DNA of 64,000 nt from Protonemura montana (Eukaryota > Arthropoda > Insecta > Plecoptera > Nemouridae): assembly GCA_947568835.1 (NCBI GenBank), contig OX387611.1, positions 372,001 to 436,000 of the forward strand, written 5' to 3'. A program made the translations under genes and the position numbers. Below the pieces are notes generated by a model. That model was not told the origin of the DNA and did not search any database. It was given only the letters and a program-made list of their open reading frames with translations. The first letter of the stretch is position 1; each line of letters opens with the position of its first letter. Shown piece after piece: positions 1 to 11,035 of the stretch.

Positions 1-432
1 CATGTGTATGATGGTCACCCATCCAATATCTGACCCAGCGCAGTGTTGCTTAACTTTTATCCCTCCAACCTCTCTCCCGAACAGAACTGGTCATGTGTAT
101 GATGGTCACCCATCCAATATCTGACCCAGCGCAGTGTTGCTTAACTTTTATCCCTCCAACCTCTCTCCCAAACAGAACTGGTCATGTGTATGATGGTCAC
201 CCATCCAATACCTGACCAAGCGCAGTGTTGCTTAACTTTTATCCCTCCAACCTCTCTCCCGAACAGAACTGGTCATGTGTATGATGGTCACCCATCCAAT
301 ACCTGACCCAGCGCAGTGTTGCTTAACTTTCATCCCTCCAACCTCTCTCCCAAACAGAACTGGTCATGTGTATGATGGTCACCCATCCAATACCTGACCA
401 AGCGCAGTGTTGCTTAACTTTCATCCCTTCAC
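1..432 (-). repeat. 91 bp tandem array from the 5S-SINE head (array 1, cut by window start)
   Basis: About five units of 91 bp. On the minus strand each contains GTTAAGCAACACTGCGCTGG and a TTGGATGGGTGACC block, which match the 5S rRNA internal control region (A box and C box), followed by a non-5S spacer with GTTCGGGAGAGAGG. Truncated at base 1. Confidence 0.85.
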
Positions 433-705
433 CCTCGGGGTATCTTAGCGTGTACCGATGATGACGCACGGATGCTGTGAGGTCCTGGGTTCGTGTCACG
501 TTCACATGTATAATTCAAGAACAAGGGAAGAAATAATCCGCTCGTCGCGGCGGATATTTTGGCACGTGACAATCGTTGGTTGAAACTGCACCAGCTGCTC
601 TATCCATACATAATACATCCGGTTCTAGCATATAGAGCATAAAACATCACTAGACTAGACCTAGCAGGCAGCCCAGGCTAAACCCGGTGCCGAAAGTTAA
701 ACTAA
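433..705. other. Unassigned spacer with tRNA-like and SINE-like scraps
   Basis: No gene seen. A CCTGGGTTCG near 483-494 resembles a Pol III B box, and AACCCGGTGCCG near 680 is a scrap of the 5S-SINE body. Confidence 0.4.
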
Positions 706-2177
706 TGATCTGTAGTTGAACATATATACTTCCCACTGATATTCTGTAGTTGAACATGTATACTTCCCACTGATGCTCTGTAGTTGAACATATATACTTC
801 CCACTGATATTCTGTAGTTGAACATATATACTTCCCACTGATGCTCTGTAGTTGAACATATATACTTCCCACTGATGCTCTGTAGTTGAACATATATACT
901 TCCCACTGATGCTCTGTAGTTGAACATATATACTTCCCACTGATGCTCTGTAGTTGAACATATATACTTCCCACTGATGCTCTGTAGTTGAACATATATA
1001 CTTCCCACTGATGCTCTGTAGTTGAACATATATACTTCCCACTGATGTTCTGTAGTTGAACATATATACTTCCCACTGATGCTCTGTAGTTGAACATATA
1101 TACTTCCCACTGATGCTCTGTAGTTGAACATATATACTTCCCACTGATGCTCTGTAGTTGAACATATATACTTCACACTGATGCTCTGTAGTTGAGCATA
1201 TATACTTCCCACTGATGCTCTGTAGTTGAACATATATACTTCCCACTGATGTTCTGTAGTTGAACATAAATACTTCCCACTGATGCTCTGTAGTTGAACA
1301 TACATACTTCCCACTGATGCTCTGTAGTTGAACATATATACTTCACACTGATGCTCTGTAGTTGAACATATATACTTCCCACTGATGCTCTGTAGTTGAA
1401 CATATATACTTCCCACTGATGCTCTGTAGTTGAACATATATACTTCCCACTGATGTTCTGTAGTTGAACATATATACTTCCCACTGATGCTCTGTAGTTG
1501 AACATATATACTTCCCACTTATGCTCTGTAGTTGAACATATATACTTCTCACTGATGCTCTGTAGTTGAACATATATACTTCCCACTGATGCTCTGTAGT
1601 TGAACATATACACTTCCCACTGATGCTCTGTAGTTGAACATATATACTTCCCACTGATGTTCTGTAGTTGAACATATATACTTCCCACTGATGTTCTGTA
1701 GTTGAACATATATACTTCCCACTGATGCTCTGTAGTTGAACATATACACTTCCCACTGATGCTCTGTAGTTGAACATATATAATTCCCACTGATGCTCTG
1801 TAGTTGAACATATATACTTCCCACTGATGCTCTGTAGTTGAACATATATGCTTCCCACTGATGCTCTGTAGTTGAACCTATAAACTTCCCTATGATGTTC
1901 TGTAGTTGAACATATATACTTCCCACTGATGCTCTGTAGTTGAACATATATACTTCCCACTGATGCTCTGTAGTTGAACATATATACTTCCCACTGATGC
2001 TCTGTAGTTGAACATATATACTTCCCACTGATGCTCTGTAGTTGAACATATATACTTCCCACTGATGCTCTGTAGTTGAACATATATACTTCCCACTGAT
2101 GCTCTGTAGTTGAACATATATACTTCCCACTGATGCTCTGTAGTTGAACATATATACTTCCCACTGATGTTCTGTAG
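706..2177. repeat. 34 bp minisatellite, copy 1 (about 43 units)
   Basis: Unit begins CTCTGTAGTTGAACATATAT and continues ACTTCCCACTGATG. Since 34 is not a multiple of three, long reading frames appear in all three minus-strand frames; these are not genes. The same unit recurs at 24133-25247 in the same orientation. Confidence 0.95.
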
Positions 2178-2305
2178 CTACCTACATTGGAATCACTAGG
2201 AACCAGGATGCCAACATGTCCACTGCTAATCTTGTCACGATCCATTACACGACGTCACGCCCGCATAACTGTCACTCCATTGCCCTTCCTTTGCTGGCGA
2301 CCGTT

Positions 2306-4245
2306 GGATGACCATCATACACATGACCAGTTCTGTTCGGGAGAGAGGTTGGAGGGATGAAAGTTAAGCAACACTGTGCTGGGTCAGGTATTGGATGGGT
2401 GACCATCATACACATGACCAGTTCTGTTCGGGAGAGAGGTTGGAGGGATGAAAGTTAAGCAACACTGTGCTGGGTCAGGTATTGGATGGGTGACCATCAT
2501 ACACATGACCAGTTTTGTTCGGGAGAGAGGTTGGAGGGATGAAAGTTAAGCAACACGGCGCTGGGTCAGGTATTGGATGGGTGAACATCATACACATGAC
2601 CAGTTCTGTTCGGGAGAGAGGTTGGAGGGATGAAAGTTAAGCAACACTGCGCTGGGTCAGGTATTGGATGGGTGAACATCATACACATGACCAGTTCTGT
2701 TCGGGAGAGAGGTTGGAGGGATGAAAGTTAAGCAACACTGCGCTGGGTCAGGTATTGGATGGGTGAACATCATACACATGACCAGTTCTGTTCGGGAGAG
2801 AGGTTGGAGGGATGAAAGTTAAGCAACACTGCGCTGGGTCAGGTATTGGATGGGTGACCATCATACACAAGACCAGTTCTGTTCGGGAGAGAGGTTGGAG
2901 GGATGAAAGTTAAGCAACACTGCGCTGGGTCAGGTATTGGATGGATGGCCATCATACACATGACCAGTTCTGTTCGGGAGAGAGGTTGGAGGGATGAAAG
3001 TTAAGCAACACCGCGCTGGGTCAGGTATTGGATGGGTGACCATCATACACATGACCAGTTCTGTTCGGGAGAGAGGTTGGAGGGATGAAAGTTAAGCAAC
3101 ACTGCGCTGGGTCAGGTATTGGATGGGTGACCATCATACACATGACCAGTTCTGTTCGGGAGAGAGGTTGGAGGGATGAAAGTTAAGCAACACTGCCCTG
3201 GGTCAGGTATTGGATGGGTGACCATCATACACATGACCAGTTCTGTTCGGGAGAGAGGTTGGAGGGATGAAAGTTAAGCAACACTGCCCTGGGTCAGGTA
3301 TTGGATGGGTGACCATCATACACATGACCAGTTCTGTTCGGGAGAGAGGTTGGAGGGATGAAAGTTAAGCAACACTGCCCTGGGTCAGGTATTGGATGGG
3401 TGACCATCATACACATAACCAGTTCTGTTCGGGAGAGAGGTTGGAGGGTTGAAAGTTAAGCAACACTGCGCTGGGTCAGGTATTGGATGGGTGACCATCA
3501 TACACATGACCAGTTTTGTTCGGGAGAGAGGTTGGAGTGATGCAAGTTAAGCAACACTGCGCTGGGTCAGGTATTGGATGGGTGACCATCATACACATGA
3601 CCAGTTCTGTTCGGGAGACAGGTTGGAGAGATGAAAGTTAAGCAACACTGTGCTGGGTCAGGTATTGAATGGTTGTCCATCATACACATGACCAGTTCTG
3701 TTCGGGAGACAGGTTGGAGTGATGCAAGTTAAGCAACACTGCGCTGTGTCAGGTATTGGATGGGTGACCATCATACACATGACCAGTTCTGTTTGGGAGA
3801 CAGGTTGGAGAGATGAAAGTTAAGCAACACTGTGCTGGGTCAGGTATTGGATGGCTGACCATCATACACATAATCAGTTCTGTTTTGGAAAAAGGTTGGA
3901 GGTATGAAAGTTAAGCAACACTGCGCTGGGTCAGGTATTGGATGGATGACCGTCATGCACATGACCAGTTCTGTTCGGGAGAGAGTTTGGAGTGATGCAA
4001 GTTAAGCAACACTGCGCTGAGTCAGGTATTGGATGGGTGACCGTCATACACATGACCAGTTCTGTTCGGGAGAGAGGTTGGAGGGATGAAAGTTAAGCAA
4101 CACTGTGCTGAGTTAGATATTGGATGAGTGACCATCATACACATGACCAGTTCTGTTCGGGAGAGAGGTTGGAGGGATGAAAGTTAAGCAACACTGCGCT
4201 GAGTCAGGTATTTGATGGGTGACCGTCATGCACACGGAAAGTTTT
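2306..4245 (+). repeat. 91 bp 5S-SINE-head array 2 (about 21 units)
   Basis: Same unit as at 1-432 but on the + strand. Units in the last third carry more substitutions than the first two thirds. The 128 bases before it (2178-2305) are unassigned. Confidence 0.93.
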
Positions 4246-4889
4246 GTTCGGTTTGTTTTATTAATAAATAATGAAATGATAGTAAAATCTTTTGTCTTGG
4301 TTTCTGTGACTTGACTTGTATCAGGAAGCAGTTTTCCTCTCATTTAGGCTTCTGAATGAGGAAGCAGGTGGCGCCATCTGTTAGTTCGACACTAGGAAAT
4401 AAAGTCTCAGATTTAGAAAAATGTTCCCAAGCTTTAAGAAATAAACAAGCAATCGGTCTCTAGGCGGCCGTGAGGCTTTGTGAGACTTTGAGTGTAAAAT
4501 TAGATTGAAAATAATCAACTCTGCAAACTGGAACACAATGGATCTTTGGCAGCGCCGGGACTTGAACTCAGGACTCGATCTCAGGAGTCGGTTTGATTAT
4601 TTGTGTTTGTTTTTGAAAAGAAAGTCATGAGTGCTTTCCAAGTAATGAAGAGTTAATGTTGAAGTTGATTCTCGTTGAAGCTTGGCCTGTAAGTTGGGGA
4701 ATTAAAAAAAATAATAATTTATTCTTCATGAATTATTATTTCTGATATTGTATTTTTATATTTAATTATATTAATAATTTATTTATATATATTTATTTTA
4801 ATTAAATTTAAAATTAAAGCGTTTTTTTCATACATATAATTGGTTAGTTAGTAAAAACGCCAACTTATAAGGGATTTTTTCTTAGAAAA
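4246..4889. other. AT-rich spacer, no gene seen
   Basis: No coding signal. On the minus strand near 4555-4585 a GAGTTCAAGTCCCGGCG stretch resembles a tRNA T arm (Pol III B box) and could be a SINE fragment. Confidence 0.45.
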
Positions 4890-5162
4890 TACAAAATACA
4901 TTAGTTTTTGAGTTATTGACCCTGATTATTTTATTAAGATGCATTTAGGAAGCTTGAACTTGGTAATTGTTATAATTTTATGTGGTTCTTTTGTTATTGG
5001 AAAATTGTCAGGACTGCTCTAACCCTTGATAAAGTAACAGGAACAAGTTACGAAACGTTGGGAAATTTAGTTGTTCTTCACTTAGCATTGAAAACCCAGT
5101 TGAAATAGTTTTTGTTAAAACTAGTGCTAAGTTTAAATCAAGTAGACATGAGTCTAAAAACT
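4890..5162 (+). mobile_element. Dispersed repeat family X (AACGTTGGGAAATTTAG), copy 1
   Basis: Contains ACAAGTTACGAAACGTTGGG and a TTAGTTGTTCTTCACTTAGC tract shared with copies near 27500-27785 and 40880-41210. It lies beside the tRNA-like element at two sites. Class not determined; it could be the 3' region of a retroelement. Confidence 0.6.
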
Positions 5163-5180
5163 ATCATAAACCAGTGGCCC

Positions 5181-6597
5181 TTTTGATACTCCTTGGAGAT
5201 CCGTCATTCTCATCAAATACACTAAAATCGTCTCAAAAAGCCAGTGTCCAAGTAGCTAAATTGGTTAGAGCAACACCCGCGACAGGTGGAGATCGGTGTC
5301 CAAGTAGCTCAATTGGTTAGAGCAACACCCGCGACAGGTGGAGATCGCGGTCCAAGTAGCTCAATTGGTTAGAGCAACACCCGCGACAGGTGGAGATCGG
5401 GGTCCAAGTAGCTCAATTGGTTAGAGCAACACCCGCGACAGGTGGAGATCGGGGTCCAAGTAGCTCAATTGGTTAGAGCAACACCCGCGACAGGTGGAGA
5501 TCGCGGTCCAAGTAGCTCAATTGGTTAGAGCAACACCCGCGACAGGTGGAGATCGGGGTCCAAGTAGCTCAATTGGTTAGAGCAACACCCACGACAGGTG
5601 GAGATCAGGGTCCAAGTAGCTCAATTGGTAAGAGCAACACCCGCGACAGGTGGAGATCGGGGTCCAAGTAGCTCAATTGGTTAGAGCAACACCCGCGACA
5701 GGTGGAGATCGGGGTCCAAGTAGCTCAATTGGTAAGAGCAACACCCGCGACAGGTGGAGATCGGGGTCCAAGTAGCTCAATTGGTTAGAGCAACACCCGC
5801 GACAGGTGGAGATCGGGGTCCAAGTAGCTCAATTGGTTAGAGCAACACCCACGACAGGTGGAGTTTAGGGTCCAAGTAGCTCAATTGGTAAGAGCAACAC
5901 CCGCGACAGGTGGAGATCGGGGTCCAAGTAGCTCAATTGGTTAGAGCAACACCCGCGACAGGTGGAGATCGGGGTCCAAGTAGCTCAATTGGTAAGAGCA
6001 ACACCCGCGACAGGTGGAGATCGGGGTCCAAGTAGCTCAATTGGTTAGAGCAACACCCGCGACAGGTGAAGATCGGGGTCCAAGTAGCTCAATTGGTTAG
6101 AGCAACACCCGTGACAGGTGGAGTTTAGGGTCCAAGTAGCTCAATTGGTTAGAGCAACACCCGCGGCAGGTGGAGATCGGTGTCCAAGTAGCTCAATTGG
6201 TTAGAGCAACACCCGCGACAGATGGAGATCGGTGTCCAAGTAGCTCAATTGGTTAGAGCAACACCCGCGACAGATGGAGATCGGTGTCCAAGTAGCTCAA
6301 TTAGTTAGAGCAACACCCGCGACAGATGTAGATCGGTGTCCAAGTAGCTCAATTGGTTAGAGCAACACCCGCGACGGATGGAGATCGGTGTCCAAGTAGC
6401 TCAATTGGTTAGAGCAACACCCCCGACAGGTGGAGATCGGGGTCCAAGTAGCTCAATTGGTTCGAGCAACACCCGCGCTAGGTGGAGATCGGGGTTTGAG
6501 TCCCCGTTTTGGCATCAATTTTTGTGACGGCTATAATGTTGTTAGTAATAAAATACCCCACGCGATGCTAGCGCTTGCAATTTAAATCATATCTCAT
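5181..6597 (+). mobile_element. tRNA-derived element with 52 bp array (about 24 units)
   Basis: Leader (CTCCTTGGAGATCCGTCATT), then about 24 units of a 52 bp segment equal to the 5' half of a tRNA (acceptor strand, D arm with A box TAGCTCAATTGGTTAGAGC, anticodon arm), then a B-box segment (TTTGAGTCCCCG) once, then a tail ending TTGCAATTTAAAT. A 19 bp near-identical direct repeat flanks it (5163-5181 and 6596-6614, one mismatch), consistent with a target-site duplication from LINE-type integration. Confidence 0.8.
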
Positions 6598-6614
6598 CAT
6601 AAACCTGTGGCCCT

Positions 6615-6958
6615 CACCGAGTTGTATGACTGTTCGGAAGTTGAAATCGTGGTTCAATCATATGTTTTCTCCCACTAAGCAACGAGTCTCCATGCGGCCA
6701 TCTTGTTCCAGACCTCGTCGAGACCGAACACCGAATCTCAGATAAGATTTGGGTGAAATTCTATTGTTTTCTGTGAAAGACGGAAATACTTGTCTCTTTA
6801 GGACGCGTGGGCGCGAAGTGATCATAAAACCAGTTGAAAATATAAACGCAAGACACTCCAAGGCACGAACATTTCCCCTCCTGTCAGATTCAAGATCGAC
6901 ACTGCGAACAGCTGACTCGTCACCTCACTGATGACATATCAGATAGCGTTAAAACATA
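6615..6958. other. Unassigned spacer
   Basis: Short open frames on both strands (up to 67 codons) without a recognisable motif or splice context. No call made. Confidence 0.4.
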
Positions 6959-7925
6959 GGGGATGAAAGTTAAGCAACACTGCGCTGGGTCAGGTATTGG
7001 ATGGGTGACTATCATACACATGACCAGTTCTGTTCGGGAGAGAGGTTGGAGGGATGAAAGTTAAGCAACACTGTTCTGGGTCAGGTATTGGATGGGTGAC
7101 CATCATACGCTGACCAGTTCTGTTCGGGAGAGAGGTTGGAGGGATGAAAGTTAAGCAACACTGCGCTGGGTCAGGTATTAGATGGGTGACAATCATACAC
7201 ATGACCAGTTCTGTTCGGGAGAGAGGTTGGAGGGATGAAAGTTAAGCAACACTGCACTGGGTCAGGTATTGGATAGGTGACAATCATACACATGACCAGT
7301 TCTGTTCGGGAGAGAGGTTGGAGGGATGAAAGTTAAGCAACACTGCACTGGGTCAGGTATTGGATGAGTGACCATCATACACATGACCAGTTCTGTTCGG
7401 GAGAGAGGTTGGAGGGATGAAAGTTAAGCAACACTGTGCTGGGTCAGGTATTAGTTGGGTGACCATCATACACATGACCAGTTCTGTTCGGGAGAGAGGT
7501 TGGAGGGATGAAAGTTAAGCAACACTGCGCTGGGTCAGGTATTGGATAGGTGACAATCATACACATGACCAGTTCTGTTCGGGAGAGAGGTTGGAGGGAT
7601 GAAAGTTAAGCAACACTGCACTGGGTCAGGTATTGGATGAGTGACCATCATACACATGACCAGTTCTGTTCGGGAGAGAGGTTGGAGGGATGAAAGTTAA
7701 GCAACACTGTGCTGGGTCAGGTATTGGATGGGTGACCATCATACACATGACCAGTTCTGTTCGGGAGAGAGGTTGGAGGGATGAAAGTTAAGCAACACTG
7801 CACTGGGTCAGGTATTGGATAGATGACCATCATACACATGACCAGTTCTGTTCGGGAGAGAGGTTGGAGGGATGAAAGTTAAGCAACACTGCACTGTGTC
7901 AGGTATTAGTTGGGTGACCACTGAG
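6959..7925 (+). repeat. 91 bp 5S-SINE-head array 3 (about 10 units)
   Basis: Same 91 bp unit on the + strand, beginning abruptly with GATGAAAGTTAAGCAACACTG and ending in GTTGGGTGACC. Confidence 0.93.
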
Positions 7926-8245
7926 CGGTTTTGCGTGTTATAAACACTGGTCTGGTCTCCTCGCCTGCTTCTGATCTGCATGAAACAGACTCGACAGGAA
8001 ATGGGACAATTTTTTCACAAACGCGCGTTTTAATTTAATTTCCTCCTGAAATGAATTGACAGAGTAACTGCGTGGTCATCATGTTACTGCAGGGGCGGGG
8101 GCAGAGGGGGCGGAGCTTGGCTAGGCTGGGGAAATAAGGGAAGGGGAAGGTTTAGCCTCGTGGAGGGCAAGTTGGGCGTGTGCTTCTCTCACTTGACCCA
8201 CCCCTATGAAAAAATGCATCTGTGACAATTCGTTTATTAATTTGT
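7926..8245. other. Spacer, no gene seen
   Basis: Contains a G-rich run near 8090-8150. No coding signal. Confidence 0.4.
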
Positions 8246-9250
8246 GGTTTTTAACGACGCACTGTTTTGACAACGTGCCATGCGGCACTGGTCTAATGGC
8301 GTCCGTGAATGAGTGGATGATGATGAACCTAACTTAGCCTAGATGAACGGAGGGGAAACCCGGTGCCGGCACGTAGCCTACTCCTGTTGTAGACCAAGGG
8401 GACCACCGGCTCAACGTCCCTTCCGAAGGACGGTACAACTCGAACAACAGGATTCCTCCACAAATCCATGCTGTCGAGAGGTTGATTAGCAAGGCGAGTG
8501 AAGTTGCTGTAATAACTTTCATCCCTCCAACCTCTCTCCCGAACAGAACTGGTCATGTGTATGATAGTCACCCATTCAATACCTGACTCAGCACAGTGTT
8601 GCTTAACTTTCATCCCTCCAACCTCTCTCCCGAACAGAACTGGTCATGTGTATAATGGTCACCCATTCAATACCTGACTCAGCACAGTGTTGCTTAACTT
8701 TCATCCCTCCAACCTCTCTCCCGAACAGAACTGGTCATGTGTATAATGGTCACCCATTCAATACCTGACTCAGCACAGTGTTGCTTAACTTTCATCCCTC
8801 CAACCTCTCTCCCGAACAGAACTGGTCATGTGCATAATAGTCACCCATCCAATACCTGACCCAGCGCAGTGTTGCTTAACTTTCATCCCTTCAACCTCTG
8901 TCCCGAACAGAACTGGTCATGTGTATGATGGTCACCCATCCAATACCTGACCCAGCGCAGTGTTGCTGAACCTTCATCCCTCCAACCTCTCTCCCGAAAA
9001 GAACTGGTCATGTGTATGGTGGTCACCCATCCAATACCTGACCCAGCGCAGTGTTGCTTAACTTTCATCCCTCTAACCTCTCTCCCGAAAAGAACTGGTC
9101 ATGTGTATGGTGGTCACCCATCCAATACCTGACCCAGCGCAGTGTTGCTTAACTTTCATCCCTCCAACCTTTCTCCCAAACAGAACTGGTCATGTGTATG
9201 ATGGTCACCCATCCTATACCTGACCCAGCGCAGTGTTGCTTAACTTTCAA
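8246..9250 (-). mobile_element. 5S-rRNA-derived SINE with head expanded to about 8 units
   Basis: On the minus strand: about eight 91 bp head units (9250-8517), then the SINE body (CTTCGGAAGGGACGTTGAGC, GGCACCGGGTTTCCCC, GACGCCATTAGACCAGTGCC) ending near ATGTCAAAACAGTGCG-type sequence at 8250-8290. The body matches the single-head copy at 42270-42705. Confidence 0.85.
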
Positions 9251-9444
9251 ACCTCCAGCCTCTATTTGATCTAACTGTACATGCAGTATCATATGCTTTA
9301 CAAATGATTTTCTCTTTTCTTATAACAACTAAGACCTCTAAAGTTAAACTTACTTCTAAGCGACATTTAATATCAGCCATTAATTAACTTTATATGAGGC
9401 ATAAATTAAATGTATATTTACTTTATCTATGTACGACCTTATGT

Positions 9445-9702
9445 AGTGCAGTACTGACAATGCAGTTCGCCACTCCATCACATACGACAGCTCTCTATGG
9501 CTACCGGGAACACAGGGGGCCAGTGTTTCTAGTGCAGTACTTACAATGCAGTTCGCCACTCCACCACATACGACAGCTCTCTATGGCTACCGGGAACACA
9601 GGGGGCCAGTGTTTCTAGTGCAGTACTTCCAATGCAGTTCGCCACTCCATCACATACGACTGCTCTCTTTGGCCACCGAGAACACAGGGGGCCAGTGTTT
9701 TG
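9445..9702. repeat. 86 bp tandem triplication
   Basis: Three units of 86 bp starting AGTGCAGTAC at 9445, 9531 and 9617, each with GGGAACACAGGGGGCCAGTG or a close variant. Flanking 9251-9444 and 9703-9985 hold no recognised gene; a poly-C run lies near 9801-9810. Confidence 0.9.
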
Positions 9703-9985
9703 CAATGTATGTGAAGTAACCTGACACTCCGACAGCCACATGGACCACGGTCTACTGGTACATCTCAACTCGCATCTGCAAAAGTATCAAGACTTTTTGT
9801 CCCCCCCCCCCTACCCCCTCCCCACTCATCAGCCAACCCGACGTCGCAAGGCAAGAACGTCGCTCTCATCCACATTCATCCTGGGTCCGCACAACGACCG
9901 TTCAAACATTCAAACTCCTAACAAGGCGGTTACACAAAATATACGGCTTAATTTGAATTCAAACCAACGACCTGGTTTTAACATA

Positions 9986-10614
9986 GAACATAGAGCATAG
10001 GATCTAGCCAGCTGATCTCAAACAACTTGGATAGAGCATAGGATCCAGCCAGCTGATCTCAAATAACCTGGATAGAACATAGGATCCAGCCAGCTGATCT
10101 CAAATAACCCGGATCGAACATAGGATCCAGCCAGTTGATCTTAAATAACCTGGATAGAGCATAGGATCCAGCCAGCTGATCTCAAATAACCTGGATAGAA
10201 CATAGGATCCAGCCAGCTGATCTCAAATAACCTGGATAGAGTATAGGATCCAGCCAGCTGATCTCAAATAACCTGGATAGAACATAGGATCCAGCCAGCT
10301 GATCTCAAATAACATGGATAGAGCATAGGATCCAGCCAGCTGATCTCAAATAACCTGGATAGAGCATAGGATCCAGCCAGCTTATCTCAAATAACCTGGA
10401 TAGAGCATAGGATCCAGCCAGTTGATCTCAAATAACCTGGATAGAGCATAGGATCCAGCCAGCTGATCTCAAATAACATGGATAGAGCATAGGATCCAGC
10501 CAGCTGATCTCAAATAACCTGGATAGAGCATAGGATCCAGCCAGCTGATCTCAAATATCCTGGATAGAGCATAGGATCCAGCCAGCTGATCTCAAATAAC
10601 CTGGATAGAGGATA
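9986..10614. repeat. 41 bp minisatellite (about 15 units)
   Basis: Unit contains GATAGAGCATAGGATCCAGC and CAGCTGATCTCAAATAACCTG. Most units carry the GGATCC (BamHI) hexamer. Confidence 0.93.
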
Positions 10615-11035
10615 GGAATTCTAGGTGTCCCTTTGATTTCAATGTTATTTTTTTTTTTTTAACAAATTTGTACTATCAAAGTGGTTAAAAATACGATAAA
10701 CACTTTAACTTCCGAGGGGAACATTTAAATCGCACGCTGTCTTATAAGATAACTGAAAATCAGGGACTCCTAAGATGGCGGGCTTGGCATTAAAGTCTCT
10801 CCATGGCAATCCACCACTGGTGATATACCGGTTCAGCATGGCACGCGTTCCATTCAACACACCTGAATCTCATATGTCCCGTGCTAGAAATTGATACACG
10901 TGAGCCAAGCAAGGTGTATCATTGTACAATTCAATGCAAGTACAGAGAAGCTTTGTGAGCGACCAGCCAACCGCTAAAACATGTACATGCATGACAAAAC
11001 TAGTTAAGTCACAGCAAGGTAGACATGACAAATCC
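10615..11035. other. Spacer before the 60 bp array
   Basis: No exon with M13 N-terminal features (membrane segment, paired Cys) was found here. Includes a T-run near 10646-10660. Confidence 0.4.

Noticed and set aside
650-2245. Several 130-300 codon minus-strand frames with FNYRASVGSIYVQLQ-type repeats (also 24007-25249)
   Set aside because: They are the 34 bp minisatellite read in its three open frames; the period is not a multiple of three, and the same protein repeat appears in every frame. No start, splice or domain context.
2306-4245. A 5S rRNA gene cluster
   Set aside because: Only about 45 bases per unit resemble 5S rRNA; the rest is SINE spacer. No unit contains a complete 5S gene.
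5245-6490. Cluster of about 24 functional tRNA genes
   Set aside because: Each unit has only the A-box half; the T arm occurs once at the end and the anticodon loop lacks U33. It is a repeat within a tRNA-derived element.
9740-10000. 86-codon + ORF with a proline run
   Set aside because: The proline run comes from a poly-C tract and the end is the start of the 41 bp array; no domain or splice evidence.
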